From positions 1,288,356 to 1,311,141 of the forward strand of contig BFEA01000005.1 of the NCBI GenBank assembly GCA_003427395.1: a DNA stretch of 22,786 nt, given 5' to 3'. Positions 1 through 7,389 of this stretch are shown in pieces. This DNA comes from Chara braunii (lineage: Eukaryota > Streptophyta > Charophyceae > Charales > Characeae). Every line of letters starts with the position of its first letter. Within the stretch, counting starts at the first letter, position 1. A program made the position numbers and the translations under genes. The notes below the pieces were generated by a model. That model did no database searches. It had not been told where the DNA came from and saw only the letters and a program-made list of their open reading frames with translations.

Positions 1-192
1 GGCTATGGTGGATGGGTGCGGGTGATGGAGGTGGGAGAAGGTAGGTGAAGGTTGGCTATGGTGGATGGGTGCGGGTGATGGAGGTGGAAGAAGATAAGTG
101 AAGGTTGGCTATGGTGGATGGGTGCGGGTGATGGAGGTGGAAGAAGGTAAGTGAAGGTTGGCTATGGTGGATGGGTGCGGGTGACGGAGAAG
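1..192. repeat. 53-bp minisatellite, left end of window
   Basis: Near-identical 53-bp units start at 1, 54, 107 and 160, each opening with GGCTATGGTGGATGGGTGCG. The last copy diverges after about 189. The same unit recurs at the right end of the window. The array has few stops, so long ORFs run through it, but they simply reflect the repeat and are not credible genes. Confidence 0.95.
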
Positions 193-483
193 GGGTGACG
201 GGGTGCAAGTGACCCTTGGCCCCGCGTTGCCTCCTACCCGAGCGACCGGGCCCATTGCCCGCCGTACCCCTTCGTCCCGGAGGCAAAAACAGTTCCCACA
301 GTACACAGTCCACATTCCATATGCAGAAAACATGCAATTGCAGCAGACACATTTGGCTGGGAACCTGCAGAATCTGCAGATTCCGCTAGTTGCAGTAACT
401 TACCGCTTTCGCTGTTCTTTTGCCCCGGGTGAAAAATCGGTGTGCACAGGCTTGTGTTTCCCGCCCCAAACGTTATCAGAATC
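193..483. other. Unique sequence without recognisable gene
   Basis: No recognisable coding or RNA gene was found. Open frames exist on both strands, but the longest minus-strand one has no ATG start and no family resemblance. The segment separates the left minisatellite from a cluster of inverted repeats. Confidence 0.5.
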
Positions 484-708
484 ACACCAAACTTGGTGGG
501 CCCTCTCACTGTATCACAGTGAAAACCTCCACAGAGTTTGGTGTCGTTTGGGTCAAGTTGCCCATTTCGGGCGTCGGCCGTTTTCTGGGTGAACAGTTTG
601 CGGAAGTCCGTTTTCTGATTTTTTTTCAGAAAACGGACTCCGATGGCCTGCTGAGTCGGCAAGCCATCTGTTTTTTCCTAAGAACATGAGGTCTGAGCAT
701 CCTCAGAC
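484..708. repeat. Cluster of four inverted repeats
   Basis: Four stem-forming inverted repeats lie within 225 bp. (1) ACACCAAACT at 484-493 pairs with AGTTTGGTGT at 535-544, and encloses TCACTGT/ACAGTGA at 506-522. (2) AGTCCGTTTTCTGA at 605-618 pairs perfectly with 626-639 across a seven-T loop. (3) GATGGC at 642-647 pairs with GCCATC at 663-668, with an inner TGC/GCA. (4) GTCTGAG at 691-697 pairs with CTCAGAC at 702-708 across CATC. No protein or known RNA family was recognised. The AGTCCG...CGGACT core also appears in hairpins at 2970-5437. Confidence 0.75.
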
Positions 709-1094
709 TTCACCCCCAAGTTTCTGCAGCGCCGCCGCCAACGTGCCGTCGGCTACATCCCGCCCGTTTACAGTCCCCGGGTGGCTATTGCGACGACGGT
801 GGTTACCCTATCTTTTCCCCAGATCAGCAGTCTATGCTGGCCAGGTTTTGTCAAGGACTGCAGACCTACAACTACCAGTAAAGGAAAAAGACAGTAACAT
901 CTTCGAACAACCGAAAAACAGCAGCCCATCAAACTCCCCAATTACCACGTTCGAATAGAACACGGGGGGGGGGGGGTAAAGACGTGCGGTATCAGGCCTA
1001 GAGCATGAAGGGAAAACTCAGCGTCTTACCAGAGGATGGGGACCAGACAATGCAGACCTTATACACTCCCAGGCCACTTCACAACACTAGTACA
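709..1094. other. No recognisable gene; includes poly-G run
   Basis: A plus-strand 90-codon ATG ORF (686-958) has no recognisable domain and is not supported by context. A run of 13 G at 964-976 is the main low-complexity feature; it may be a slippage site or a sequencing-prone homopolymer. Confidence 0.45.
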
Positions 1095-2200
1095 GAAGCT
1101 GCGATCCATACTCAAGTTAGAGAATAAGTAGAAAGTGGAGAATAGGAGAGAAATTCACAAGTTTGCTCTCACCCACACTAGTGGAAGAGTTGCGATTCAC
1201 ATGGGGATGGAAACATGGACAAAACATACACAAGACACTACCCAAACACTACTCTTACACCAAGATATGAGTTGCGATTCACAGCAAGTAGAAAACTGAG
1301 TAGAAACATGAAGATCATGAGAGAAAATCACAAGTTTTGAGCTCACATACACAAGGAGATGAGTTGCGATTTCCATAGGAGTGAAGAAAAGGACAAAACA
1401 TGCACATCACAACACTCAAGCATAAGTTGACATCAACATATGAGTTGCGATTTACACCCAAGTAGAAAAACAAGTAGGAAATGAAGACCATGAGAGAAAA
1501 TGACAAGTTTTGAGCTCACAGACATTAGGAGATGAGTTGCGGTTTACATAGGAGTGAACAAAGGGACAAAACATGCACATCACAACACTCAAACACAAGT
1601 TGACATCAACATATGAGTTGCAATTTACACCCAAGTAGGAAAAAAAATAGGAAATGAAGAATATGAGAGAAAATGACAAGTATTGAGTTCACATACACTA
1701 GGAGATGAGTTGCGATTTACATAGGAGTGAAGAAAACGAAAAAACATGCACATCACAACACTCAAACATAAGTTAACATCAACATATGAGTTGCGATTTA
1801 CACCCAAGTAGGAAAACAAGTAGGAAATGAAGAATATGAGAGAAAAAGACAAGTTTTGAGCTCACATACACTAGGAGATGAGTTGCGATTTACATAGGAG
1901 TGAAGAAAATGACAAAACATGCACATCACAACACTCAAACACAAGTTGACATCAACATATGAGTTGCGATTTACACCCAAGTAAAAAAATGAGTAGAAAC
2001 ATGAAGATCATGATCACATACACTAGGGAGAGAGTTGCGATTCACTTGGGAGAGGTAGAATAAACAAAACAAGCACAAAACACTACTCAAACACTACTCT
2101 ACAGCAAAATATGAGTTGCGATTCACACCCAAGTAGGAATACAAGTAGGAAATGAAGAATAAGAGAGAAAATGACAAGTTTTGAGCTCACATACACTAGG
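1095..2200. repeat. 173-bp tandem repeat built from two half-units sharing GAGTTGCGATT
   Basis: The motif GAGTTGCGATT (or a one-base variant) recurs about every 80 or 93 bp, for example near 1269, 1352, 1442, 1535, 1615, 1708, 1788, 1882 and 1962. The alternating spacing gives a 173-bp higher-order period made of an 'ACACCCAAGTAGG' half and a 'CATAGGAGTGAA' half. Copies between about 1350 and 1980 are most alike; outer copies (1095-1290 and 2030-2180) are more diverged, as in many satellite-like arrays. Minus-strand open frames repeat every 173 bp only because the DNA repeats. Confidence 0.9.
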
Positions 2201-2202
2201 AA

Positions 2203-2425
2203 ATGAGTGAGGAGGAATGTGGAAGGAATGGTGAGGGAAAGGAAGAGGGAAGGGAGGGGGAAGAAGAAGGAGAAGAGGAGGAAGAAGAAGAAGAAGAAGA
2301 AGGGGAAGAAGAAGAAGAAGGAAGGAGAAGAAGAGGAGGAAGAAGAAGGAGGGGAAGTAGAAGGAAAAGAGGAGGAGAAGGAGAGAGAGAGGGGAGAGAA
2401 GAGAAGGGAGAAGAAGGGGGAGGCA
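2203..2425. repeat. GA/GAA-rich homopurine tract
   Basis: About 220 bp are almost entirely purine on the plus strand (GAAGAA, GAGGAA, GGGAGG blocks). Tracts of this length can form intramolecular triplexes (H-DNA). Apparent Glu/Arg-rich or Ser/Pro/Leu-rich proteins read from either strand are compositional artefacts. Confidence 0.9.
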
Positions 2426-2434
2426 TTTCTTCAC

Positions 2435-2662
2435 TCACCCCTTGGATGTCTCACTCTCAATGAAAATCCCTCCTTCTTGGCTATGGCCTCCTTCTCCTTC
2501 AAGCCTTTCTTTTTCCTCTTTCACCTCCTCCAAGTTGCTATGGGCTCCTACCACTAAGACTAGGGAGTGCTCCCCTCTAGGAGGGCTAATGAGACTCCTC
2601 TTAGTCTTGTCTTCCTCTCCATCAGCCTGGGAGCTATGTCGGATTACCTCCCTCACTACCAT
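2435..2662 (-). CDS. Hypothetical 75-residue ORF downstream of a TATA-like box
   Basis: An ATG ORF on the minus strand encodes a charged protein with an E/K-rich, potentially coiled-coil stretch near its middle (residues about 43-57, LEEVKEEKERLEGE). No family was recognised. It begins about 165 bp downstream of the minus-strand TATA-like box at 2827-2836 and ends just before the pyrimidine-rich (minus strand) tract. It could be the first exon of a longer transcript, a leader ORF of an LTR-driven transcript, or chance. Support is only the ATG, the lack of stops and the promoter position. Confidence 0.25.
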   Translation of the reverse strand: MVVREVIRHSSQADGEEDKTKRSLISPPRGEHSLVLVVGAHSNLEEVKEEKERLEGEGGHSQEGGIFIESETSKG

Positions 2663-2826
2663 TAGTTTGTAGAGTCTTCTCCTACTAGCTCACAGCCTCC
2701 TTCACACCTCCAAACTGGTAGGGGTTCCCCTCACTACTCTCCGAATGCCTCTAGAGCTCTCATGGGCTCATTTGGGCAGCATGGGCACTCCTCATGCAAG
2801 TGTGTGTGTGGCGGACTGAATCCTTA

Positions 2827-2836
2827 GCTTATATAG
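2827..2836 (-). promoter_or_regulatory. TATA-like box, minus strand
   Basis: The minus strand reads CTATATAAGC, an excellent match to a eukaryotic TATA box. If used, transcription would begin around 2800 and proceed to lower coordinates into the 75-residue ORF. It could be the core promoter of an LTR or of a host gene. Only the motif is seen. Confidence 0.4.
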
Positions 2837-2969
2837 GCTGGGAACAGCAGTCCGGCCAACCCTTGGGCCCTCCGAAGTGCCCCAAGGTGAACCGAGGTAC
2901 CCCCTTGGCCATATTTCACCTCTAGGCCTCTCCGGGGGCACCTGGGCCTCTTTTTGGCCAGGTACATGC

Positions 2970-2998
2970 AGTCCGAGTGGTTGGTACCAACTCGGACT
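2970..2998. repeat. Hairpin AGTCCGAGT / ACTCGGACT
   Basis: A perfect 9-bp stem (2970-2978 with 2990-2998) encloses GG plus the mostly self-complementary TTGGTACCA. It shares the AGTCCG...CGGACT core with hairpins at 605, 4485, 4647 and 5416. Confidence 0.75.
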
Positions 2999-3613
2999 AC
3001 CCCTTGGGCCTTTTTCCAGCCTCCTACCTCTTGGAAAATGCTGCCCCCTTGATTCCAAGGTCCAAGGGGTAGCCTACTTGAGAGAAAAAGACGTAGTGGG
3101 TCTTTTTCTCGATTTTGCCAAGTTTCGGCCTCCCTTGGGTAGGCCGGAGCATTTTTCCAAGTGGCGGCACATTTTCAGCCTTGGATCAGGCTGAAATCCA
3201 AGGCCACCAATATTCCGAGCTACCCCATGGTGGTCCTTGGATCAATTTTGAGCCTATAGTATCAAATTTTCAATTTTTGGTACATCTGGCTCTCTTTTTG
3301 GGCCAAATGCACAGTTTCGTCTTTTTCCCTCTTTTGTTTCTTTCCATTTTGGGTTGCCACCTCATTCCGGATCTAGCCGTTTTGTGCTGCCCACAAAAAC
3401 GGTTGTTTCCTCTCCACCATGAGATCTGATCTCAGATCCGTGGCTTAAAAGAAAACCGAATTTCTCCCTTTTGCATTTTCTTTTATTTTTGTCTTTTTAA
3501 TTCAGATTTCGTTGAGATATGGCCCCAAGGCCCATATCTCAGCAATCCGGCCTGCACTCCTTAGATCTAGGAGAAGTGAGGTCATCATTGGGACCTGGCA
3601 GTCCCTACTGCAG

Positions 3614-3614
3614 N
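3614..3614. other. Assembly gap or ambiguous base
   Basis: A single N interrupts a CTGCAG-N-CATCCC context next to a repeated GGGACCTGGCAGTCCC hairpin. It probably marks a contig join of unknown size. Confidence 0.7.
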
Positions 3615-4067
3615 CATCCCAATGGCCGACACACTCCCCTCTACCCATTTCTCCTCATTCTCGCTCATTTTTATCTTCTTTTTCTTTTCTTTTTCTTTTA
3701 TTTTTGCTGTGACATGTGTCAACTTGCTGTGCACTCTCTTTCTAGGCCTTAGAGCCTTGATTGTGGCCAGGTTCATGCCCGGCTGTTGGCCGTTACACCC
3801 CGGCCCACCAAGTTGGCATGCCCATGCCCCTAGGGGGCACATTTTCCTCCCGTTAGCCTCCATTTTGAGGCCCCTTGGCTCCGATTTTTCTGGGCTAGCC
3901 CGTTTCTTGATTGGAGCCCCTTGGGCCCTTGTTTTCGCATGCCTAGCTGGTCCAAAACACCCCGGACTGCTGGGCAACCCTCCCCTTATTATTTTTTTGC
4001 TCCTCACTTCCCGTTTTTCACCCGTTTGAGCCCCCCTAGTGTTTGCACTAGTGGTGCTAATATTTTC

Positions 4068-4096
4068 CACCGTCGAGATCCTCGATCTCGGCGGTG
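4068..4096. repeat. 13-bp hairpin, copy 1
   Basis: CACCGTCGAGATC (4068-4080) pairs with GATCTCGGCGGTG (4084-4096) across CTC, with one T-G wobble. It is preceded by CACTAGTGGTGCTAATATTTT, as in copy 2 at 5701-5727. Confidence 0.8.
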
Positions 4097-4484
4097 CCGT
4101 TTGCTTCTTACGGTCATTCCCTACCTTGGCTAGTGGTTCCCCTCGGGACACCTCAAGTCCCCGCCGTTTCCCGTACTAGTCTCATTTTTCCGTTCCGTCG
4201 GCGGTGCCGTCGACAAAGCCCAATTTCCGATAATTTTTATTTGGCCCCCTTTTGCCCCCGGCGTCATCCCAGTTGACGCCCAATTTCTATTTGGAACTTC
4301 TCATGTCCCCGTCTGTCCCGTTTTATTCTTTCCATGTGTCCCAAGTGTCGTTGATAATTTTCCGCCCGCGGGACCCCTGTCGTGTCGTCGCCGTTTTACC
4401 GTTATACTGCTCTAGGCCCACGGCGCCGTTTTCTAGTGTTTTGGGCATACCGCGGCCCATTTTTCCTTGGTCCAGGCGTCCTTC

Positions 4485-4510
4485 TGCAGTCCGTCATTTT
4501 TCGGACTGCA
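4485..4510. repeat. Hairpin TGCAGTCCG / CGGACTGCA, copy 1
   Basis: A perfect 9-bp stem with an 8-nt loop, TCATTTTT. A second copy with an identical stem and different loop lies at 4647-4672. Confidence 0.8.
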
Positions 4511-4646
4511 CCCACAGCCATATTGCTAGCCCCACAGCCCCACGGCACGCCCCTTGCCTAAGGAAAATAAAGCGTTAATTTCCCCAAGGCAACCGGTTTT
4601 AATTTCGGCTCCCGGAGCCCCAAAATCTTGAGTTGGCCCCTTCCTA

Positions 4647-4672
4647 TGCAGTCCGTTACAACTCGGACTGCA
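4647..4672. repeat. Hairpin TGCAGTCCG / CGGACTGCA, copy 2
   Basis: A perfect 9-bp stem with an 8-nt loop, TTACAACT. Stem and loop length match the copy at 4485-4510 while the loop sequence differs. Confidence 0.8.
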
Positions 4673-4975
4673 CTAGGGGCAGTTTTCATTGCCCCAAGGT
4701 CCTACAACTAGTCCCCAACCAAAACAAAATCAAACGGTTTATTTCCAAGTGCATCCGGTCTCAATTTTGGCTCCCGGTGCACTCAAAACTTGTTTTTGAC
4801 CTCCCCCATGCATTCCATTATTTTTCGGTTGTAAGGGTTCTTAATTTTTTTTTATTTTCTCTGCATAAATCAAAGAAAATCAAGATCCTTTGTAACAGCC
4901 ACATTGCCAAAATGAATCTGGTCCAAAATCCCTCCCCTAGGTGGCCGTTTTCGTCCGTTAGTGCCCTTTTGACTT

Positions 4976-5336
4976 TCTCCTTTTTACTTTTTCTTTTCTT
5001 TTCTTTTTCTTTTCTTTTTCTTTTTTTTTTCCTCCACTTGTGGACAGTTGGGACCTGGCAGTCCCAACTGACGGCCAACTCACTCATCCTCCCTCACCTC
5101 CCATTTTCTTTTTCTTTTCTTTTTCTTTGTGCACGCCAAGTGTCAACTAGCCGTTAAGGCCCTTTTCTCAATTTTCTTTTCTTTTCTTTTCTTTTATTTT
5201 TTCTCTTTCCTCGGTCAGTTGGGACTTGGCAGTCCCTACTTGCGGCAGTCCCTACTGACGGCCAGCTCACTCACTCCCTCTCACTCTCCTTGTCTTATTC
5301 TCCCACATTTTCTTTTTCTTTTTCTTTTTCTTTTTG
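4976..5336. repeat. TTTTC-rich microsatellites within ~170-bp duplicated blocks
   Basis: Pyrimidine microsatellites (CTTTT/TTTTC) at about 4984-5030, 5106-5128, 5168-5212 and 5310-5335 alternate with a repeated module. That module reads GCAYGCCAAGTGTCAACTAG, then GTTAAGGCCC, and the GGGACYTGGCAGTCCC hairpin. A related block with the same CT-rich run lies at 3592-3730. Confidence 0.75.
5045..5070. repeat. Perfect 10-bp hairpin around CTGGCA
   Basis: CAGTTGGGAC (5045-5054) pairs with GTCCCAACTG (5061-5070). The GGGAC/GTCCC core also occurs near 3592, 5219 and, as CGGGACT/AGTCCCG, at 6594-6611. Confidence 0.8.
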
Positions 5337-5415
5337 CATGCCAAGTGTCAACTAGTCGTTAAGGCCCTTTTCTTGCCTATTCCTTTTAGTTTTGGCCCTT
5401 CCTATGCCCAAGGGT

Positions 5416-5437
5416 CAGTCCGTTATTTTTCGGACTG
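5416..5437. repeat. Hairpin CAGTCCG / CGGACTG
   Basis: A 7-bp perfect stem with an 8-nt loop, TTATTTTT. It belongs to the same family as the hairpins at 4485 and 4647. Confidence 0.75.
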
Positions 5438-5577
5438 CAGTTATGGCCCTTCCATGCCCTTGGGAGCTACCGTTTGCCCCTCTCTTTTCCAAACGGTAGG
5501 CCCCCATACTTCGATTTTCCCCAGGAGGCCTATTTTTCACATGGAGTCTCTTTTGGCTTCTTTTTCTTGGGGGAGGC

Positions 5578-5600
5578 CAATCCGAGATTTTTTCGGATTG
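5578..5600. repeat. Hairpin CAATCCG / CGGATTG (co-varied copy)
   Basis: A 7-bp perfect stem with loop AGATTTTTT. Relative to 5416-5437 the third stem pair is A-T instead of G-C: both arms changed and pairing is kept. Confidence 0.7.
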
Positions 5601-5700
5601 CTCCCATGCCTCTAGCACTTGTCTTCTTTACTTTTTATTTTTCTTTTGGCCCTCCCGCTAGCTCCTACTAGCGCTTGCACTAGTGGTGCTAATATTTTTG

Positions 5701-5727
5701 GCCGTCAAGATCCCCGATCTTGACGGT
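5701..5727. repeat. 11-bp hairpin, copy 2 of the 4068 element
   Basis: CCGTCAAGATC (5702-5712) pairs with GATCTTGACGG (5716-5726) across CCC. Compared with 4068-4096, one G-C pair has become A-T on both arms and a T-G wobble has become T-A, so pairing is preserved. Confidence 0.8.
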
Positions 5728-5799
5728 GTCACTTGTTTTGTTTTTTTGCACCACATGTCGCGCTGCGATTTTTCCTTGGGACGTCACAGTTCCCGCCAC

Positions 5800-6210
5800 T
5801 TGTCCTGCACTGGTCCCCGACACTAATCCCCGACACTAGTCCCCGACACTAGTCTTAGTCCCGTGTGGTCCCCGACACTTTGTCCCACTGGTACCGTATT
5901 ATTGTCTAGTCGCATGTGGTCCCCGACACATGTCCCATTGGTGTCGCACCTTTGCTTGGTCTCATGCGGTCCCCGACGCTTCGTCCCGCCGGTACCATGT
6001 CTTTTCTCGGTCTCACGCGGTCCTTGGCACTTCGTCCCGCCGGTGCCGTATTTTTTTTTTTGGTCTCACGCGGTCCCCGACACTTTGGCCCGTCGGTACC
6101 GCATCTTCTCTTGGTCTCACGCGGTCCCCGACACTTTGTCCCGCCGGTACCGCATCTTCTCTTGATCTCATGCGGTCCCCGACACCTTGTCCCGCCGGGC
6201 GTGAGTCCTC
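5800..6210. repeat. Degenerate ~51-bp tandem repeat
   Basis: Units contain CGGTCCCCGACAC, then TTCGTCCCGCCGGTACCG and CTTGGTCTCA. The clearest copies start near 5960, 6011, 6064, 6115 and 6166 with a period of about 51 bp; shorter CCCCGACACTA units precede them (5815-5860). Overlapping plus-strand ORFs in all frames follow from the repeat and are not genes. Confidence 0.85.
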
Positions 6211-6593
6211 ACTTGGCCCATGACCCCCTTGCTGCCGCGTCCTGGCGGCCTACTTGGCCCGGCTACGTTTTCTCGTGTCGGCGCCTTACCTACCATTCAC
6301 CCATTTCCCTTGCTTCTTTTCTCTCTTTGCAGCGCGCATCCTTTGCCACTACTTTTCTTGGCGGTCCTTCTCCGTTTCGGGGGAAGGGTCGCCTTCGCCA
6401 CTTTCTTGCGTGCCTACGCCGCTCCCCATTCCGTCAATTTTCTTCTTAGTCCATTGGTCCCGACGACTTTGGGCAGCTTCTAGGTTCCTAGCGCCAATGC
6501 CTAAGCCTTGATCCTTTCATCCTTCTTACCTCCGGTTTTCTCTACCGTGCACAAATTAGCCATATACAGTCTCTCGAGTGACGGGAAGTCATT

Positions 6594-6649
6594 CGGGACT
6601 TACCAGTCCCGACACATTCCCCCCACTCATTCGCGATGTCCTCATCGCG
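6594..6649 (-). mobile_element. Putative polypurine tract and LTR start, with two hairpins (site 1)
   Basis: On the minus strand the order is hairpin CGCGATG-AGGA-CATCGCG (6649-6632), purine tract ATGAGTGGGGGGAA (6630-6617), then TGTGTCGGGACT. The TGT start is followed at once by an inverted repeat CGGGACT/AGTCCCG (6611-6594). A purine tract followed by TG is the usual signature at the 3' end of an LTR-retrotransposon internal region. A very similar block is at 8116-8154. LTR length and a partner LTR could not be found. Confidence 0.5.
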
Positions 6650-6840
6650 CACCGGTCCATAGTCAGTAAGGATTCGGGAGTGGTAGACAGGGGGGAAGAG
6701 GGGGCGGGGCAAGATGGGTAGTTAGCTTGCCAGGGTCCTTTGTGTCTTTTCCCATTCCTTTCTCAGGGTTTTCTTTAGCTTCCCGCCCCGTTTGGGTGGA
6801 GGAGGGTGTGGGGGAGTCAAAGGTTCTTCTTCGGGCCTCT
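6650..6840. other. Spacer between methyltransferase remnant and LTR-like site
   Basis: The minus-strand frame that ends the methyltransferase remnant stays open to 6663 but becomes low-complexity (Pro/Thr/Lys-rich) with no recognisable motif. It is probably degenerate 3' coding sequence or 3' untranslated sequence. Confidence 0.4.
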
Positions 6841-7380
6841 CTTTTCTTCCTACAACTTAGACCAGGTTGATCATTTCCATCATAGCTCTGCCTTTTTATC
6901 TTTCCCTCAATCGAGACACGAACTTTCTCTTCAGTCAACTCTGTATACCCAGCAGGGTAGCCTATAATTCTTTCGATTTTCATGGCATGAAGCAGACGAG
7001 GCTCTCCTTGCTTCATGCACTTAGCTACTGGCATGCTGGCTTTATTCCAGGGTGACAATTTGTTGTCATAACACAGTTGGTTTTCTCTTTATATGCCTTG
7101 GCATTGTTGATAACAAATTGTAGGCAAGTTTTCGGATGTGGCTCAATGTCAGGCATTTGCTCCGGAAGGGGGATGTTCGCCCGGTGCAACCGCCGCCTTT
7201 GCTGTGGTGATGCCCACTTCGGATCAATGAACACAGGCACAACTCCCCTAAGTGCTTCGTAATCTCAAATCTATCTTCCCATTTCATTGAGAAAACATTC
7301 ACGAGCAAACAACATTCTGGTTTTGTCTTATTCATTACTCTTAGAACATCCACAAATGATCTGCTTTTCGGCCCGTGCAA
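6841..7380 (-). pseudogene. DNMT3-like C5-cytosine methyltransferase, C-terminal half, frameshifted
   Basis: Three consecutive minus-strand frames give a coherent C5-methyltransferase C-terminal half. Frame one (7380 to about 7260) has SFVDVLRVMNKTKPE and then LLVNVFSMKWEDRFEI, which fits the ENV (motif VI) region except that the catalytic Glu position is Val. Frame two (about 7260-7026) has PVFIDPKWASPQQRRRLHRA, then NIP. This is motif VIII (QRRR) in the DNMT3-style context P-V-x-I-D-x-K-x-x-S...R-x-R...N-[IL]-P, followed by a TTN...IK segment. Frame three (about 7030-6870) has MKIERIIGYPAGYTEL, the motif IX context (G-[FY]-P-x-x-Y-T). Motifs I-IV, including the Pro-Cys nucleophile loop, are not found; upstream is minisatellite. 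Known role of the family: methyl transfer from SAM to DNA cytosine. This copy must be inactive. DNMT3 fits better than DRM or DNMT1, but subfamily needs a tree. Confidence 0.7.
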
Positions 7381-7389
7381 GCCATGTTT

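Larger units (their letters stand above)
2837..6600. other. Noncoding mosaic of diverged repeats and hairpins
   Basis: No credible gene was seen. The stretch is built of diverged duplicated blocks. The segment around 4045-4190 (CACTAGTGGTGCTAATATTTT, hairpin, then a CCTYGGGAC...CCCGCC block) recurs around 5675-5810. A block with GGGACYTGGCAGTCCC recurs near 3592, 5050 and 5219. AGTCCG/CGGACT hairpins recur throughout. Lying beyond a polypurine-tract-like site at 6617-6630 in the minus direction and containing a TATA-like box, part of it may be LTR (U3) sequence. This is inference, because no second LTR copy was found in the window. Confidence 0.5.

Noticed and set aside
1315-2434. Overlapping minus-strand open frames with Cys/Phe/Ser-rich proteins repeating every 173 bp, and Leu/Ser/Pro-rich proteins over the purine tract
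   Set aside because: They track the DNA repeat period and base composition; sequence differences between copies do not preserve the protein.
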